DNA of 64,000 nucleotides, taken from the NCBI RefSeq assembly GCF_014863355.1, contig NZ_JACZEP010000002.1, positions 620,001-684,000 of the forward strand. The letters run 5' to 3'. Each line of letters opens with the position of its first letter. Positions within the stretch are counted from its first letter, which is position 1. Below the pieces are notes generated by a model. It saw only the letters and a program-made list of their open reading frames with translations. It made no database searches and was not told the DNA's origin. Shown in pieces: positions 47,034-56,216 of the stretch. This DNA is from Aminobacter carboxidus. Its GTDB lineage: Bacteria; Pseudomonadota; Alphaproteobacteria; Rhizobiales; Rhizobiaceae. A program made the position numbers and the translations under genes.

Positions 47034-48671
47034 TTATCCCTTGGCCATGTCGCGCAGCCGGAACTTCTGGATCTTGCCGGTCGAGGTCTTGGGGATCTCG
47101 GCGAAGATCACGGCCTTTGGCACCTTGAAGCGGGCGAGCAGTCCGCGGCAGTGTTCGATGAACTCGGCTTCAGTGGCTGTCTTGCCCGGCTTGAGCTCGA
47201 CATAGGCGACCGGCACTTCGCCCCATTTGTCGTCGGCCCGTGCCACCACCCCGCACGAGGCGACCGAAGGGTGCTTGTAAAGCGCATCCTCGACCTCGAT
47301 CGACGAGATGTTTTCGCCGCCCGAAATGATGATGTCCTTGGAGCGGTCCTTGATCTGGATGTAGCCGTCCGGATGCATCACGCCGAGATCGCCGGAATGG
47401 AACCAGCCGCCGGCAAAGGCCTCATCGGTCGCCTTCTTGTTCTTGAGATAACCCTTCATGACGATGTTGCCGCGGAACATCACCTCGCCGATGGTCTCGC
47501 CGTCTTCAGGCGTCTTTTCCATCGTTTCCGGGTCCATCACGGTCAGGTCCTCGAGCGCGGCGTAGCGCACGCCCTGCCTGGCTTTCTTTGCCGTACGCGG
47601 CCCCTTTTGCAGTGCGTCCCATTCGCCATGCCATTCATTGACGACGGCGGGTCCATAGGTCTCGGTCAGGCCATAGAGATGGGTGACGGCAAAGCCGGCG
47701 TCGGCCATCCCAGAGAGAACGGCTTCCGGCGGCGGGGCGGCGGCGGTGTTGAAAGTGACCAGTTGCGGAAACTGGCGCTTGTCCTCGTCGCGGGCATTGA
47801 TCAGCAACGACATGACGACAGGTGCGCCGCACAGATGTGTTACGCCATGGTCGGCGATGGCGTCGTACATTTGTCTCGCACGCACCCAGCGCAGGCAGAC
47901 ATGGGTGCCGGCCTGCACGGCGAGCGTCCACGGAAAGCACCAGCCGTTGCAGTGAAACATCGGCAGCGTCCAGAGATAGACGCAGTGCTTGGCCATGCCG
48001 GCATGGATGGTGTTGGTGTAGGCCATCAGTGCTGCACCGCGGTGGTGGTAGACCACGCCCTTGGGATTGCCTGTTGTACCAGAGGTGTAGTTGAGCGAGA
48101 TCGCGTCCCATTCGTCGTCGGGCATCGACCAGGCGAAGGCCTCGTCGCCCGGGGCGACGAAGGCTTCGTAGTCGAGGCTGCCGATGCGCTCGCCCTTGGG
48201 GTAGGGGGCGTCGTCGGGATAAAAGGGATCGTCATAGTCGATGACCACTGGCTTGACGGTCGCGAGCGCCAGCGCCTCCCTGACCACGCCGGAGAATTCC
48301 CGGTCGACGATCAACAGCCTGGTTTCGGCATGGTCGAGTTGGAAGGCGATGATCGCAGCATCAAGCCGGGTGTTGAGCGAATGCAGCACCGCCTTGGTCA
48401 TTGGCACGGCGAAATGCGCTTCCAGCATAGGCGGGGTGTTGGACAGCATCACCGTCACCGTGTCGCCCTTGCCGATGCCGTGCCTGGCCAGTGCCGAGGC
48501 GAGCTTCAGCGCGCGTTGCCACCACTGCCGGTAGCTGATGCGCTGGTCGCCATGGATGATGGCGACATGGTCGGGAAAGGTTTTCGCCGCGCGTTCGAGA
48601 AAACTCAGCGGCGTCAGCGGCTGGTGGTTGGCGGCATTCTTTTCGAGGTGCTCCTCGTATGCTTTGGCCAT
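47034..48671 (-). CDS. Acyl-CoA synthetase (AMP-forming)
   Basis: ANL-superfamily fatty-acid or short-chain acyl-CoA ligase, 545 aa. The AMP-binding P-loop is NYTSGTTGNPKGVVYHHRG; then HLYGLTETYGP, GWFHSGDLGVMHPDG, RSKDIIISGGENISSIEVE and the catalytic Lys in PKTSTGKIQKF. The chain-length preference cannot be read. The ATG at 48671 has GGAGGAACCG just upstream. It lies about 50 bases downstream of the TauE/SafE gene on the same strand. Confidence 0.93.
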   Translation of the reverse strand: MAKAYEEHLEKNAANHQPLTPLSFLERAAKTFPDHVAIIHGDQRISYRQWWQRALKLASALARHGIGKGDTVTVMLSNTPPMLEAHFAVPMTKAVLHSLNTRLDAAIIAFQLDHAETRLLIVDREFSGVVREALALATVKPVVIDYDDPFYPDDAPYPKGERIGSLDYEAFVAPGDEAFAWSMPDDEWDAISLNYTSGTTGNPKGVVYHHRGAALMAYTNTIHAGMAKHCVYLWTLPMFHCNGWCFPWTLAVQAGTHVCLRWVRARQMYDAIADHGVTHLCGAPVVMSLLINARDEDKRQFPQLVTFNTAAAPPPEAVLSGMADAGFAVTHLYGLTETYGPAVVNEWHGEWDALQKGPRTAKKARQGVRYAALEDLTVMDPETMEKTPEDGETIGEVMFRGNIVMKGYLKNKKATDEAFAGGWFHSGDLGVMHPDGYIQIKDRSKDIIISGGENISSIEVEDALYKHPSVASCGVVARADDKWGEVPVAYVELKPGKTATEAEFIEHCRGLLARFKVPKAVIFAEIPKTSTGKIQKFRLRDMAKG

Positions 48672-48723
48672 CGGTTCCTCCCTGTTCCCCCAAGCTAGAT
48701 CGGGGGGTCGCACGCGGTCATCC

Positions 48724-49494
48724 TCACATGAAGTCGGCGACCCCGTCATAAAGCAGCTTCAGCGCCACGATTGCCACAGTCGCGTAGGTGAAGGGGTAGA
48801 ATATTTCCGGCCGCGTCCTGCGCACCAGCCAGGCGCCGGCCAGCGTTGCCAGCGGCGCCAGCGGCATCAGCGCCAGCGATGCGGTGAGGTTGGCGGTATC
48901 GAACTGGCCAAGCGCGAAATAGGGCACCAGCTTGATCGCATTGGTTACGGCAAAGAAGATGACGCTCGTACCCGTCAGCACCTTCGGATCCATCCTGAGC
49001 GGCAAGGTGTAGACCTGGAACGGCGGGCCGCCGACATGGGCGACGAAGCTGGTAAAGCCGGCAATCGATCCCCAGAAGGCGCCGGCGATGCCGTTCGGCT
49101 CGGTCTTGTGGTCGGCGCCGTGGCGCAGGCTGGTGTAGATCCAGCGCGCCACGAAGATGAAGGCGATGGCGCCGACGATGAAGCGCACATTGTCGGCCGT
49201 CACCACCGAGGCCATCGCCCAGCCAATGCCGATGCCGATGATCGACCCGGGCAGCATCTGCCACAGGATCGTGCGGTCGAAGACGCCGCGCCAGGTCCAC
49301 AGCGACACCACGTCCATCAGGATGAGAATCGGCAGCAGGATCGCGGCGGCCTGCACCGGCGAGATCACCAGCGCCATCAGCGGTACGCCGACGAAGCCGA
49401 CGGCACCGCCAAAGCCGCCTTTCGACAGGCCGACGAGAATCACGGCGGGAATGGCTGCCGCGTAAAACCATGGGTCGAAAAGAAGTTCGGTCAT
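48724..49494 (-). CDS. TauE/SafE family sulfite/anion permease
   Basis: Inner-membrane protein of 256 aa with about eight helices. It has the two TauE/SafE repeats, with GLSKGGFGGAVGFVGVPLMA in the first half and AGFTSFVAHVGGPPFQVYTL in the second. The family exports sulfite, sulfoacetate or related anions. It is on the same strand as the acyl-CoA synthetase gene but a functional link is not evident. I chose the ATG at 49494, seven codons into the open frame. Confidence 0.9.
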   Translation of the reverse strand: MTELLFDPWFYAAAIPAVILVGLSKGGFGGAVGFVGVPLMALVISPVQAAAILLPILILMDVVSLWTWRGVFDRTILWQMLPGSIIGIGIGWAMASVVTADNVRFIVGAIAFIFVARWIYTSLRHGADHKTEPNGIAGAFWGSIAGFTSFVAHVGGPPFQVYTLPLRMDPKVLTGTSVIFFAVTNAIKLVPYFALGQFDTANLTASLALMPLAPLATLAGAWLVRRTRPEIFYPFTYATVAIVALKLLYDGVADFM

Positions 49495-49668
49495 CAAGGC
49501 CTCTCGAATCCGCAATATCGGGATGGCGGGCGGTTGGCGAGTGCCCGGGCCATGTTTTCATATGCTTGGGCTTTGCCGCCCATCCTGTTCAACGGCGGCA
49601 CTTTGTTCTATGCCCCAATGCAAACATGATCGCCTTGCATAGGCGACAAGCACCCGGATCGAACGAAC

Positions 49669-50316
49669 ATGAACCCAACCACGCCACCCAATCGCTGCCG
49701 TATCGTGCTGATCGCGCCACCCACGGTGGCCCCGCAACAGGTCGAGGCGGCGCTGTCAGGTGGCGATGTCGCGTCGCTGATCCTGCCCGGCGAGGGCGTC
49801 GATGAGGCGTCGTTCCAGAGTTTTGCCGAAAAGGTCGCGACCGCGGCGCGCGCGGCCGGCGTTGCCGTCGTCATTGCCGGCGACACCCGCGTTGCCGGGC
49901 GTGTCCATGCCGACGGCATCCATGTCGAGGGCAAGAAGGCCGAACTGGCCGAGGCCGTCGAGACCTATCAGGAACGCATGATGGTCGGCGCCGGCGGCGC
50001 CAAGACGCGCGACGATGCGCTGGAACTCGGCGAGGAGCGGCCCGACTACATGTTCTTTGGCCGCTTCGGCTATGACAACAAGCCGGAGCCGCATTCGCGT
50101 AATCTTTCGCTCGGCCAGTGGTGGTGCGAGATGATCGAGATTCCCTGCATCGTCATGGCCGGCTCCGACATTGCTTCGGTGGAGACGGTGGCGGCAACCG
50201 GCGTCGAATTCGTTGCCATTTCGTCGGCGGTGTTCGGCGAAGGCATCGACCCGCGCGAGGCGGTGGCCCGCGCCAACGCGCTGCTCGACGAGACGGCGCC
50301 GCGCTTCGAGGAGTAG
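49669..50316 (+). CDS. Thiamine phosphate synthase (ThiE)-like protein
   Basis: TIM-barrel protein of the ThiE/TenI family, 215 aa. VVIAGDTRVAGRVHADGIHVEG corresponds to the VND-to-GVHLGQ region and IVMAGSDIASVETVAATGVEFVAISSAVF to the phosphate-binding C-terminal loops. The usual GVHLGQ(E/S)D and pyrophosphate-loop residues are altered, so catalysis is doubtful. It belongs to a rhizobial group annotated as thiamine phosphate synthase. No other thiamine synthesis gene is adjacent; it is followed six bases later by a Sel1-repeat gene. Confidence 0.75.
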   Translation: MNPTTPPNRCRIVLIAPPTVAPQQVEAALSGGDVASLILPGEGVDEASFQSFAEKVATAARAAGVAVVIAGDTRVAGRVHADGIHVEGKKAELAEAVETYQERMMVGAGGAKTRDDALELGEERPDYMFFGRFGYDNKPEPHSRNLSLGQWWCEMIEIPCIVMAGSDIASVETVAATGVEFVAISSAVFGEGIDPREAVARANALLDETAPRFEE

Positions 50317-50322
50317 TCATCG

Positions 50323-51441
50323 ATGGACCGTTCGCGCCTTCTCGCCGCCTTGCTGTGCCTGGGCTTTGGGCTCGAGCCCGCGATGGCCGTCGAAAGCGCG
50401 CCGATCACGCCGTCCGACCAAGGGGCTGTTCCTTCGCTCGGCAAGTCGCTCGACCTGATCGATCCGAACCGGTTCGGGCCGGCGCCCATGCCGCTCAACA
50501 CAGGTCCCATGCCAATCGTCGAACCGGTGCCGGTACCAACTGGAACGCCGGACCTTGGCGCCAATCCGGCGGCCAAGACAAACGATGGCATCGACCCCAA
50601 CCGTTTCGGCGGCAAGCATTCGGACGAGGCCTACGGTGCCTTCCAGCGTGGCCTCTACAAGACGGCCTACAACCTTGCCATCACCCGCGCCGAGGCCGGT
50701 GATGCCGCAGCACAGACGCTGGTGGCCGAAATCCTTTCGCGCGGCCTGGGCGTTGCACGCAATGATGGCGAGGCGGCCAAATGGTATGAGCGCGCCGCCG
50801 AACAGGGCATTCCCGAAGCTCAGTTCCAGTATGCGCTGTTGCTGCTCGACGGGCGCTATGTCAGCCGCGACGACAAGGCGGCCAATGCGCTGATGCAGGC
50901 GGCGGCCGAAGCCGGCAATCGTTTCGCCCAGTTCAACTATGCCCAGATGCTGGTGCAGCGCGAGCCGGGCGGCAAAGGCCTGGAGAAGGCCGTGCCCTAT
51001 TACGAGCGCGCGGCCGCTACAGGTCTGCCCGATGCGCAATATGCCATGGCCCAGGTCTATGCCAACGGCGTCGGCGGCAAGCGCCGCGACGACAACCAGG
51101 CCCGCCTGCTGCTCGTCCGCGCCGCCAGGCAGAACTACGACTCGGCCCAGTTCGACCTCGGTCTGTGGATGGCCGATGGCCGCGGTGGCGACCGCGACCT
51201 GAAATCCGCCTTTGGCTGGATGAAGCTAGCTGCCGACGGCGGCAATGTCGCGGCGCAGAACCGTATCGCCAAATTCTACATGGGCGGCATCGGCGTCGAT
51301 CCCGATCCCATTCTGGCCGGGGCATGGTACATCAACGCGCGCCGGGCCGGGCTCAACGATCCCGAGATGGACGACTTCCTGCGCGGCCTGACCGACGCCG
51401 AGATGAAGCAGGCGCTGGAGCGCGCCAATCGCATCCGCTGA
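50323..51441 (+). CDS. Exported Sel1-repeat (TPR-like) protein
   Basis: Secreted or periplasmic solenoid protein of 372 aa. The signal peptide is MDRSRLLAALLCLGFGLEPAMA. A low-complexity Pro-rich region (about 25-95) contains two copies of IDPNRFG. Six or so Sel1 repeats follow from about residue 105, each like GVARNDGEAAKWYERAAEQG. Sel1 proteins mediate protein contacts in signalling, as ExoR does in rhizobia. The partner is unknown. It is six bases downstream of the ThiE-like gene. Confidence 0.85.
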   Translation: MDRSRLLAALLCLGFGLEPAMAVESAPITPSDQGAVPSLGKSLDLIDPNRFGPAPMPLNTGPMPIVEPVPVPTGTPDLGANPAAKTNDGIDPNRFGGKHSDEAYGAFQRGLYKTAYNLAITRAEAGDAAAQTLVAEILSRGLGVARNDGEAAKWYERAAEQGIPEAQFQYALLLLDGRYVSRDDKAANALMQAAAEAGNRFAQFNYAQMLVQREPGGKGLEKAVPYYERAAATGLPDAQYAMAQVYANGVGGKRRDDNQARLLLVRAARQNYDSAQFDLGLWMADGRGGDRDLKSAFGWMKLAADGGNVAAQNRIAKFYMGGIGVDPDPILAGAWYINARRAGLNDPEMDDFLRGLTDAEMKQALERANRIR

Positions 51442-51545
51442 TGTCAGCCAAAATCGCGACTTCTCTTGCCTAAAAAGCCATTTTGTGGTCTTGGAGGCGC
51501 CGATAGCGCCCCTTCCGGCGCAAACCTCTCTTCCGGAATCCAATC

Positions 51546-52112
51546 ATGGCCAAGATCAACGGCAACGAAATCCGTCCCGGCAACGTCATCGAGCATGACG
51601 GCGGCCTCTGGGTGGCGGTCAGGACCAATCACGTCAAGCCCGGCAAGGGCGGTGCCTACAACCAGGTCGAACTGAAGAACCTCATCAACGGCACCAAGCT
51701 CAACGAGCGTTTCCGCTCGGCTGAAACCGTCGAAAAGGTCCGCCTGGAGCAGAAGGACTTTTCGTTCCTTTACGAGCAGGGCGATGCCCTGGTGTTCATG
51801 GACACCGCCAGCTACGAGCAGCTCGAACTGCTCAAGGATTTCGTCGGCGATCGCGCCGCGTTCCTGCAGGACGGCATGATGGTCACGGTCGAACTCTATG
51901 ACGAGCGCCCGATCGGCATCGCGCTGCCAGACCAGGTGACGCTGACGATCACCGAAGCCGACCCGGTCGTGAAGGGCCAGACGGCGGCATCGTCGTACAA
52001 GCCGGCAGTGCTGGAAAACGGCGTCCGCGTCCTGGTGCCGCCCTTCATCTCGTCGGGCGAGCGCATCATCGTCGACACCAACGAGCTCACCTACGTCCGC
52101 CGTGCGGACTGA
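51546..52112 (+). CDS. efp: Elongation factor P
   Basis: Translation factor that rescues ribosomes stalled at polyproline, 188 aa. Three OB-like domains are visible, with the tip loop KPGKGGA placing Lys34 where EpmA lysylation or another modification occurs. The C-terminal signature [20 protein letters not shown] is intact. Several neighbours, TolA and CpoB among them, have proline-rich linkers that would need it. It is followed by an inositol monophosphatase gene 25 bases downstream. Confidence 0.98.
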   Translation: MAKINGNEIRPGNVIEHDGGLWVAVRTNHVKPGKGGAYNQVELKNLINGTKLNERFRSAETVEKVRLEQKDFSFLYEQGDALVFMDTASYEQLELLKDFVGDRAAFLQDGMMVTVELYDERPIGIALPDQVTLTITEADPVVKGQTAASSYKPAVLENGVRVLVPPFISSGERIIVDTNELTYVRRAD

Positions 52113-52137
52113 GCCCGGCAACACGGAGTCCTAGATT

Positions 52138-52938
52138 ATGGCGCGTTCAGCGATCCTAAATGTTATGGTGCAGGCCGCCATGAAGGCCGGCCGCTCGCTG
52201 GCGCGCGACTTCGGCGAAGTGCAGAACCTGCAGGTCTCGCTGAAAGGCCCGGGCGACTATGTCAGCCAGGCCGACCGCAAGGCCGAAGATATCCTGTTTG
52301 CCGAGCTGTCGAAGGGGCGTGCCGGCTACGGCTTCCTGATGGAAGAGCGTGGCGTCGTTGAAGGCGACGACGACCAGCATCGCTGGATCGTCGATCCGCT
52401 CGACGGCACGACGAACTTCCTGCACGGTATTCCGGTGTTCTCGATCTCGATCGCGCTGGAGCGCCAGGGCCAGATCGTCGCCGCGGTGATCTACAACCCG
52501 GCGATGGACGAGCTCTACACCGCCGAGCGCGGTGGCGGCGCCTTCCTCAACGATCGTCGCTTGCGCGTCTCCGGCCGCACCAAGCTTGTCGATGCCGTCA
52601 TCGGCTGCGGCGTGCCGCATCTCGGCCGTGGCCATCACGGCAACTTCCTGCTTGAGCTGCGCAATGTCATGGGCGAAGTGGCCGGCATCCGCCGTCTCGG
52701 CTCGGCAGCGCTCGACCTGGCCTATGTTGCCGCCGGCCGCATGGACGGTTTCTGGGAAACCGCACTGTCGCCGTGGGATGTCGCTGCCGGCATTCTGCTG
52801 GTGCGCGAAGCCGGCGGTTTCGTCTCCGACGACAAGGGCGGCCAGGACATGCTCGACGGCGGCTCGATCGTTGCCGGCAACGAGACCATCCACCGTGCGC
52901 TCATCAAGACGCTGAAGCGGCCTGTCACGCCGCGCTGA
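52138..52938 (+). CDS. suhB: Inositol monophosphatase family protein (SuhB-like)
   Basis: Mg-dependent phosphatase, 266 aa. The metal-binding motifs are MEEERG-type (LMEERGVVEG), WIVDPLDGTTNFLHGIP, and the C-terminal SPWDVAAGILLVREAGG. In the family these dephosphorylate inositol-1-phosphate; SuhB also joins ribosomal RNA antitermination in enterics. The pairing of efp with suhB is frequent in Rhizobiales. Confidence 0.93.
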   Translation: MARSAILNVMVQAAMKAGRSLARDFGEVQNLQVSLKGPGDYVSQADRKAEDILFAELSKGRAGYGFLMEERGVVEGDDDQHRWIVDPLDGTTNFLHGIPVFSISIALERQGQIVAAVIYNPAMDELYTAERGGGAFLNDRRLRVSGRTKLVDAVIGCGVPHLGRGHHGNFLLELRNVMGEVAGIRRLGSAALDLAYVAAGRMDGFWETALSPWDVAAGILLVREAGGFVSDDKGGQDMLDGGSIVAGNETIHRALIKTLKRPVTPR

Positions 52939-53010
52939 TCCGCCGCGTTACCTGCTTCTTGCCTTCATTCCTTGCGCCTGCCCATATTAGTGTGGGCGCA
53001 GGGACGGACC

Positions 53011-53700
53011 ATGTCGGACAATCACCGCAAGCCTGAGATGACAGTGCCCTTTGTCGGGCGCTACAGCCATTCGCGCGCCGAGCTGATCGCCGACGGCGTG
53101 GTCCACGCGGTCGGCATCGTGCTCGCTGTCGCCGCCGGTGCGGTACTGCTTTCGGTCTCCGCCTTCTACACCGCCACCGGCGAGTATCTCGCCGCCGTTG
53201 TCTTCGTCGTTGCGCTGCTCACCGTGCTTTCGGTGTCCTGCGCCTACAATCTGTGGCCGGTGTCGCCGGCCAAGTGGGTGCTGCGCCGCTTCGATCATGC
53301 CGGCATCTATTTGTTGATCGCCGCCACCTACACGCCGTTTCTCGTCCAGCTCGAAGATCGCGTCACCGCAGGCTGGATGGCCGGCATAGTCTGGTCGGCG
53401 GCGCTTGCCGGCATGGCGATCAAGCTGTTCCTGCCCGGCCGGCTCGACCGGCTGGCGATCGCCTTCTATCTCGCCATGGGCTGGAGCGGCGTCGTCATCC
53501 TGCAACCGCTGATCGCCACCTTGCCCAGCGCCACGCTGTGGCTGCTGTTTGCCGGCGGCATGGTCTATTCCTGCGGGGTGATCTTCTATGCCTGGCAGCG
53601 GCTGCGCTTCCAGAGGGCTGTCTGGCACGGCTTCGTCATCACCGGTGCTGGCCTGCACGTCGCTGCGATGATCGACCTTCTGGTGGTGGCCCGGCTCTGA
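53011..53700 (+). CDS. Hemolysin III family protein (PAQR/TrhA)
   Basis: Seven-helix inner-membrane protein of the PAQR superfamily, 229 aa. The N-terminal SRAELIADGVVHAVGIVLAV carries the conserved His of helix 1, RRFDHAGIYLLIAATYTPFL the motif after helix 3, and HGFVITGAGLHVAAMIDLLV the last helix with two His. TrhA proteins affect membrane fluidity; a zinc hydrolase role is suspected. I chose the ATG at 53011 (MSDNHRK). Confidence 0.92.
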   Translation: MSDNHRKPEMTVPFVGRYSHSRAELIADGVVHAVGIVLAVAAGAVLLSVSAFYTATGEYLAAVVFVVALLTVLSVSCAYNLWPVSPAKWVLRRFDHAGIYLLIAATYTPFLVQLEDRVTAGWMAGIVWSAALAGMAIKLFLPGRLDRLAIAFYLAMGWSGVVILQPLIATLPSATLWLLFAGGMVYSCGVIFYAWQRLRFQRAVWHGFVITGAGLHVAAMIDLLVVARL

Positions 53701-53825
53701 GGCGCCGTTCCCGAGGTCGGGGCGCGCAAGCGTCTTTCATTTTCGTCACATTTCCGCTTACAGTCGTAGTCCACTAACGCATCGCGTCGAAACTCTTGAA
53801 AAGCTCGGCGCGTAGACTTCAAGGT

Positions 53826-53870
53826 GATGGAGCGGCCAGGCGCGTCCGAATGGACAGGCCGGGCTCCATC
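53826..53870 (+). other. Hairpin in the leader of the MotA-like gene
   Basis: GATGGAGC (53826-53833) pairs with GCTCCATC (53863-53870), with inner GGCC pairs and a GTCC-GAAT-GGAC tip. It lies 24 bases before the start at 53895 and has no T-run. A translational control element or processing site is possible. Confidence 0.45.
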
Positions 53871-53894
53871 GCAGGAACCGGAACCGGGGCGCCG

Positions 53895-54917
53895 ATGGCA
53901 TTGTTGAAATCTCTCGGGGTGGGCAAAGGCTCCGATGTGCTGAACTACGATCCGCACCGCCTGTCCTCGCCGCAGGTGTTTCTGCTGACGATGATCATCT
54001 TCCTGGCGATCGTCGCCTTCATCGCGGCGATCCTGACGCGGCAGATCTCCAGCGCCTTCGGCACCAATCCCGGCCTCAACGGCCTGATCGTCGGCGTGCT
54101 CGTCGTCGGCATCGGCCTCGCTTTCGTCCAGGTCGGGCGGCTGTTCCGCGAGGTGCGCTGGGTCAATTCGTTCCGTGCCGGCTCCGAAGCCACCGAACCG
54201 GTGCTGCTGGCGCCGATGAAGGCGATGCTCGGGCGTTCCGCCTCGATGGCGTTCTCGACCAGCTCGATGCGGACCATGCTCGATTCCATCGCCACGCGCC
54301 TCGATGAAAGCCGCGACGTCTCGCGCTATCTCGTCGGCCTGCTGGTCTTCCTTGGCCTGCTCGGCACGTTTTGGGGCCTGCTCGGCACCATCGGCTCGAT
54401 CGGCGAGACCATCCAATCGCTCGATCCCGGCTCGGGCGACGCCTCGGCAGTGCTGGAATCACTGAAGGCTGGCCTCGCAGCACCGCTGCAAGGCATGGGC
54501 ACGGCTTTCTCGTCGTCGCTGTTCGGTCTCGCCGGTTCGCTGGTGCTCGGTTTCCTCGACCTGCAGGCCGGCCGCGCCCAGACGCGTTTCTACACCGAAC
54601 TCGAAAACTGGCTGTCGTCCGTCACCGACCTGTCCTCCGACATGGTCGTCGCTGCCGATGCCAAGAACGGCTCCTCCGATGAAATCCGGGTGCTGTCCGA
54701 GCGCCTGCGCAACATGCAGGAGCAGGGCGGCTCGAACCCGCGTGTCGCCGCCGCCATGGCCAATCTCGCCGACGGCATCTCGGGCCTGGTCAAGAACATG
54801 CGCAGCGAACAGCAGATCATGCGCGACTGGGTCGAGGCGCAGTCGGATGAACAAAAGGCGATGCGCAACACGCTCGAAAAGATCGCCGATGCTCTGAAGA
54901 AAGAGGGAGTCCACTAA
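53895..54917 (+). CDS. MotA/TolQ/ExbB-like inner membrane stator protein
   Basis: Proton-channel-type membrane protein of 340 aa. Four hydrophobic helices lie near residues 26-48, 60-82, 143-167 and 194-218; the second pair (YLVGLLVFLGLLGTFWGLLG and MGTAFSSSLFGLAGSLVLGF) is the MotA/ExbB core. A long cytoplasmic helical tail follows (about 225-340), unlike short ExbB. Its stop abuts the GTG of the OmpA-like partner, so the two are made together. It is not flagellar (no flagellar genes near) and resembles ZorA-like or gliding-type stators only in layout. Confidence 0.85.
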   Translation: MALLKSLGVGKGSDVLNYDPHRLSSPQVFLLTMIIFLAIVAFIAAILTRQISSAFGTNPGLNGLIVGVLVVGIGLAFVQVGRLFREVRWVNSFRAGSEATEPVLLAPMKAMLGRSASMAFSTSSMRTMLDSIATRLDESRDVSRYLVGLLVFLGLLGTFWGLLGTIGSIGETIQSLDPGSGDASAVLESLKAGLAAPLQGMGTAFSSSLFGLAGSLVLGFLDLQAGRAQTRFYTELENWLSSVTDLSSDMVVAADAKNGSSDEIRVLSERLRNMQEQGGSNPRVAAAMANLADGISGLVKNMRSEQQIMRDWVEAQSDEQKAMRNTLEKIADALKKEGVH

Positions 54918-55949
54918 GTGGCTCTTGCACGCGGGCGGCGCGGCGACCGCCGCATCGACTATTGGCCGGGCTTTGTCGACGCTTTGTCGACGCTGCTCCT
55001 GGCGATCATGTTCCTGCTTTCCGTCTTCGTGCTGGCGCAGTTCCTGCTCAGCCGAGAAATCTCGGGCAAGGACGAGGTGCTCACTCGGCTCAATTCGCAG
55101 ATCAACGAGCTGACGCAGCTTTTGGCGCTCGAAAAGTCCAGCTCTCAGGATGCCGAGGATGCGCTCGCCAACCTGCAGGCGTCGCTGTCGGCGGCCGAAA
55201 GCGAAAAAAGCCGGCTCGAACAGTTGCTGTCCCAGGGCACGGGTGCCGGTGCCGAGGCCAACGCCCGCATCGGTACGCTGTCGGGCGAGCTCGAAAGCGA
55301 GCGTCAGGTCAGCCAGCGCGCACTGAGCCAGGTCGAGTTGCTCAACCAGCAGATCTCGGCGCTGCGCCGCCAGATCGGTGCGCTCGAAGAGGCGCTCAAC
55401 GCGTCCGAGGCGCGCGACATGGAATCCAACACCAAGATCGCCGATCTCGGCCGCCGGCTGAACGTGGCGCTTGCCCAGCGCGTGCAGGAACTCAACCGCT
55501 ACCGTTCCGACTTCTTCGGCCGCCTGCGCGAGATCCTGTCCGACCGCGAAAACATCCGCATCGTCGGCGACCGCTTCGTCTTCCAGTCGGAAGTGCTGTT
55601 CCCGACCGGCTCCGAGCAGATCAACGAGGCGGGCCGCGGCGAAATGAAGAAGCTCGCCGACGCCATCATCGAGCTGCAGAAGGAAATCCCGCCTGAGATC
55701 AACTGGGTGCTGCGTGTCGACGGCCACACCGACAACATTCCGCTGTCGGGCACCGGCCGCTACCGCGACAACTGGGAGCTCTCCTCGGCGCGCTCGACCT
55801 CGGTGGTCAAGTTCCTGATCGAAAACGGCGTTCCGGCCAACCGCCTGGTCGCCGCCGGCTTCGGCGAGTTCCAGCCGCTCGACGAAAGCGGCAGCGACGA
55901 GGCGCGCTCCAGGAACCGCCGCATCGAACTCAAACTCACCGAGCGCTAG
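54918..55949 (+). CDS. MotB-like protein with coiled coil and OmpA domain
   Basis: Envelope protein of 343 aa pairing with the preceding MotA-like stator. One helix at about residues 16-42 carries the MotB/ExbD-type aspartate Asp21 (GFVDALSTLLL). A long coiled coil (about 50-195) reaches across the periplasm. The C-terminal OmpA domain (about 210-343) has VDGHTDNIPL and the peptidoglycan-binding RSRNRRIELKL. The GTG start directly follows the partner's TAA. The pair is conserved in rhizobia with unclear function. Confidence 0.88.
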   Translation: MALARGRRGDRRIDYWPGFVDALSTLLLAIMFLLSVFVLAQFLLSREISGKDEVLTRLNSQINELTQLLALEKSSSQDAEDALANLQASLSAAESEKSRLEQLLSQGTGAGAEANARIGTLSGELESERQVSQRALSQVELLNQQISALRRQIGALEEALNASEARDMESNTKIADLGRRLNVALAQRVQELNRYRSDFFGRLREILSDRENIRIVGDRFVFQSEVLFPTGSEQINEAGRGEMKKLADAIIELQKEIPPEINWVLRVDGHTDNIPLSGTGRYRDNWELSSARSTSVVKFLIENGVPANRLVAAGFGEFQPLDESGSDEARSRNRRIELKLTER

Positions 55950-56216
55950 GCGGCATCGTCGGGTCCGAGAGTTCGCTGTCAAGATTTCGTGTGCAAGACG
56001 GCCTGCCCCATTGGGGGCGGGGTCGTGGCAGACGCAAGCCCGATTGTGGCGGCCAGGATTATCTTTTCTTAATTAGGCTTCAGCAGCTCACGGGCCTAGG
56101 TTTTGCTGGCAGTCCGGGAACCGCCGGCGATGACCTCCCACCGCGACGCGACGGAACCAGACGGACTGCTGTCGATGGGGCGCTTGTTCAGCCCCGCAAG
56201 TTCGGGAGACGCAATC

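Noticed and set aside
46854-48698. Open frame of about 610 codons antisense to the acyl-CoA synthetase
   Set aside because: A shadow frame; the synthetase on the minus strand has all core motifs and a good ribosome-binding site.
53895-55949. Zorya anti-phage defence system
   Set aside because: Only the ZorA/ZorB-like motor layout is present. No ZorC, ZorD or ZorE-like gene lies on either side; neighbours are haemolysin III and a small secreted protein.
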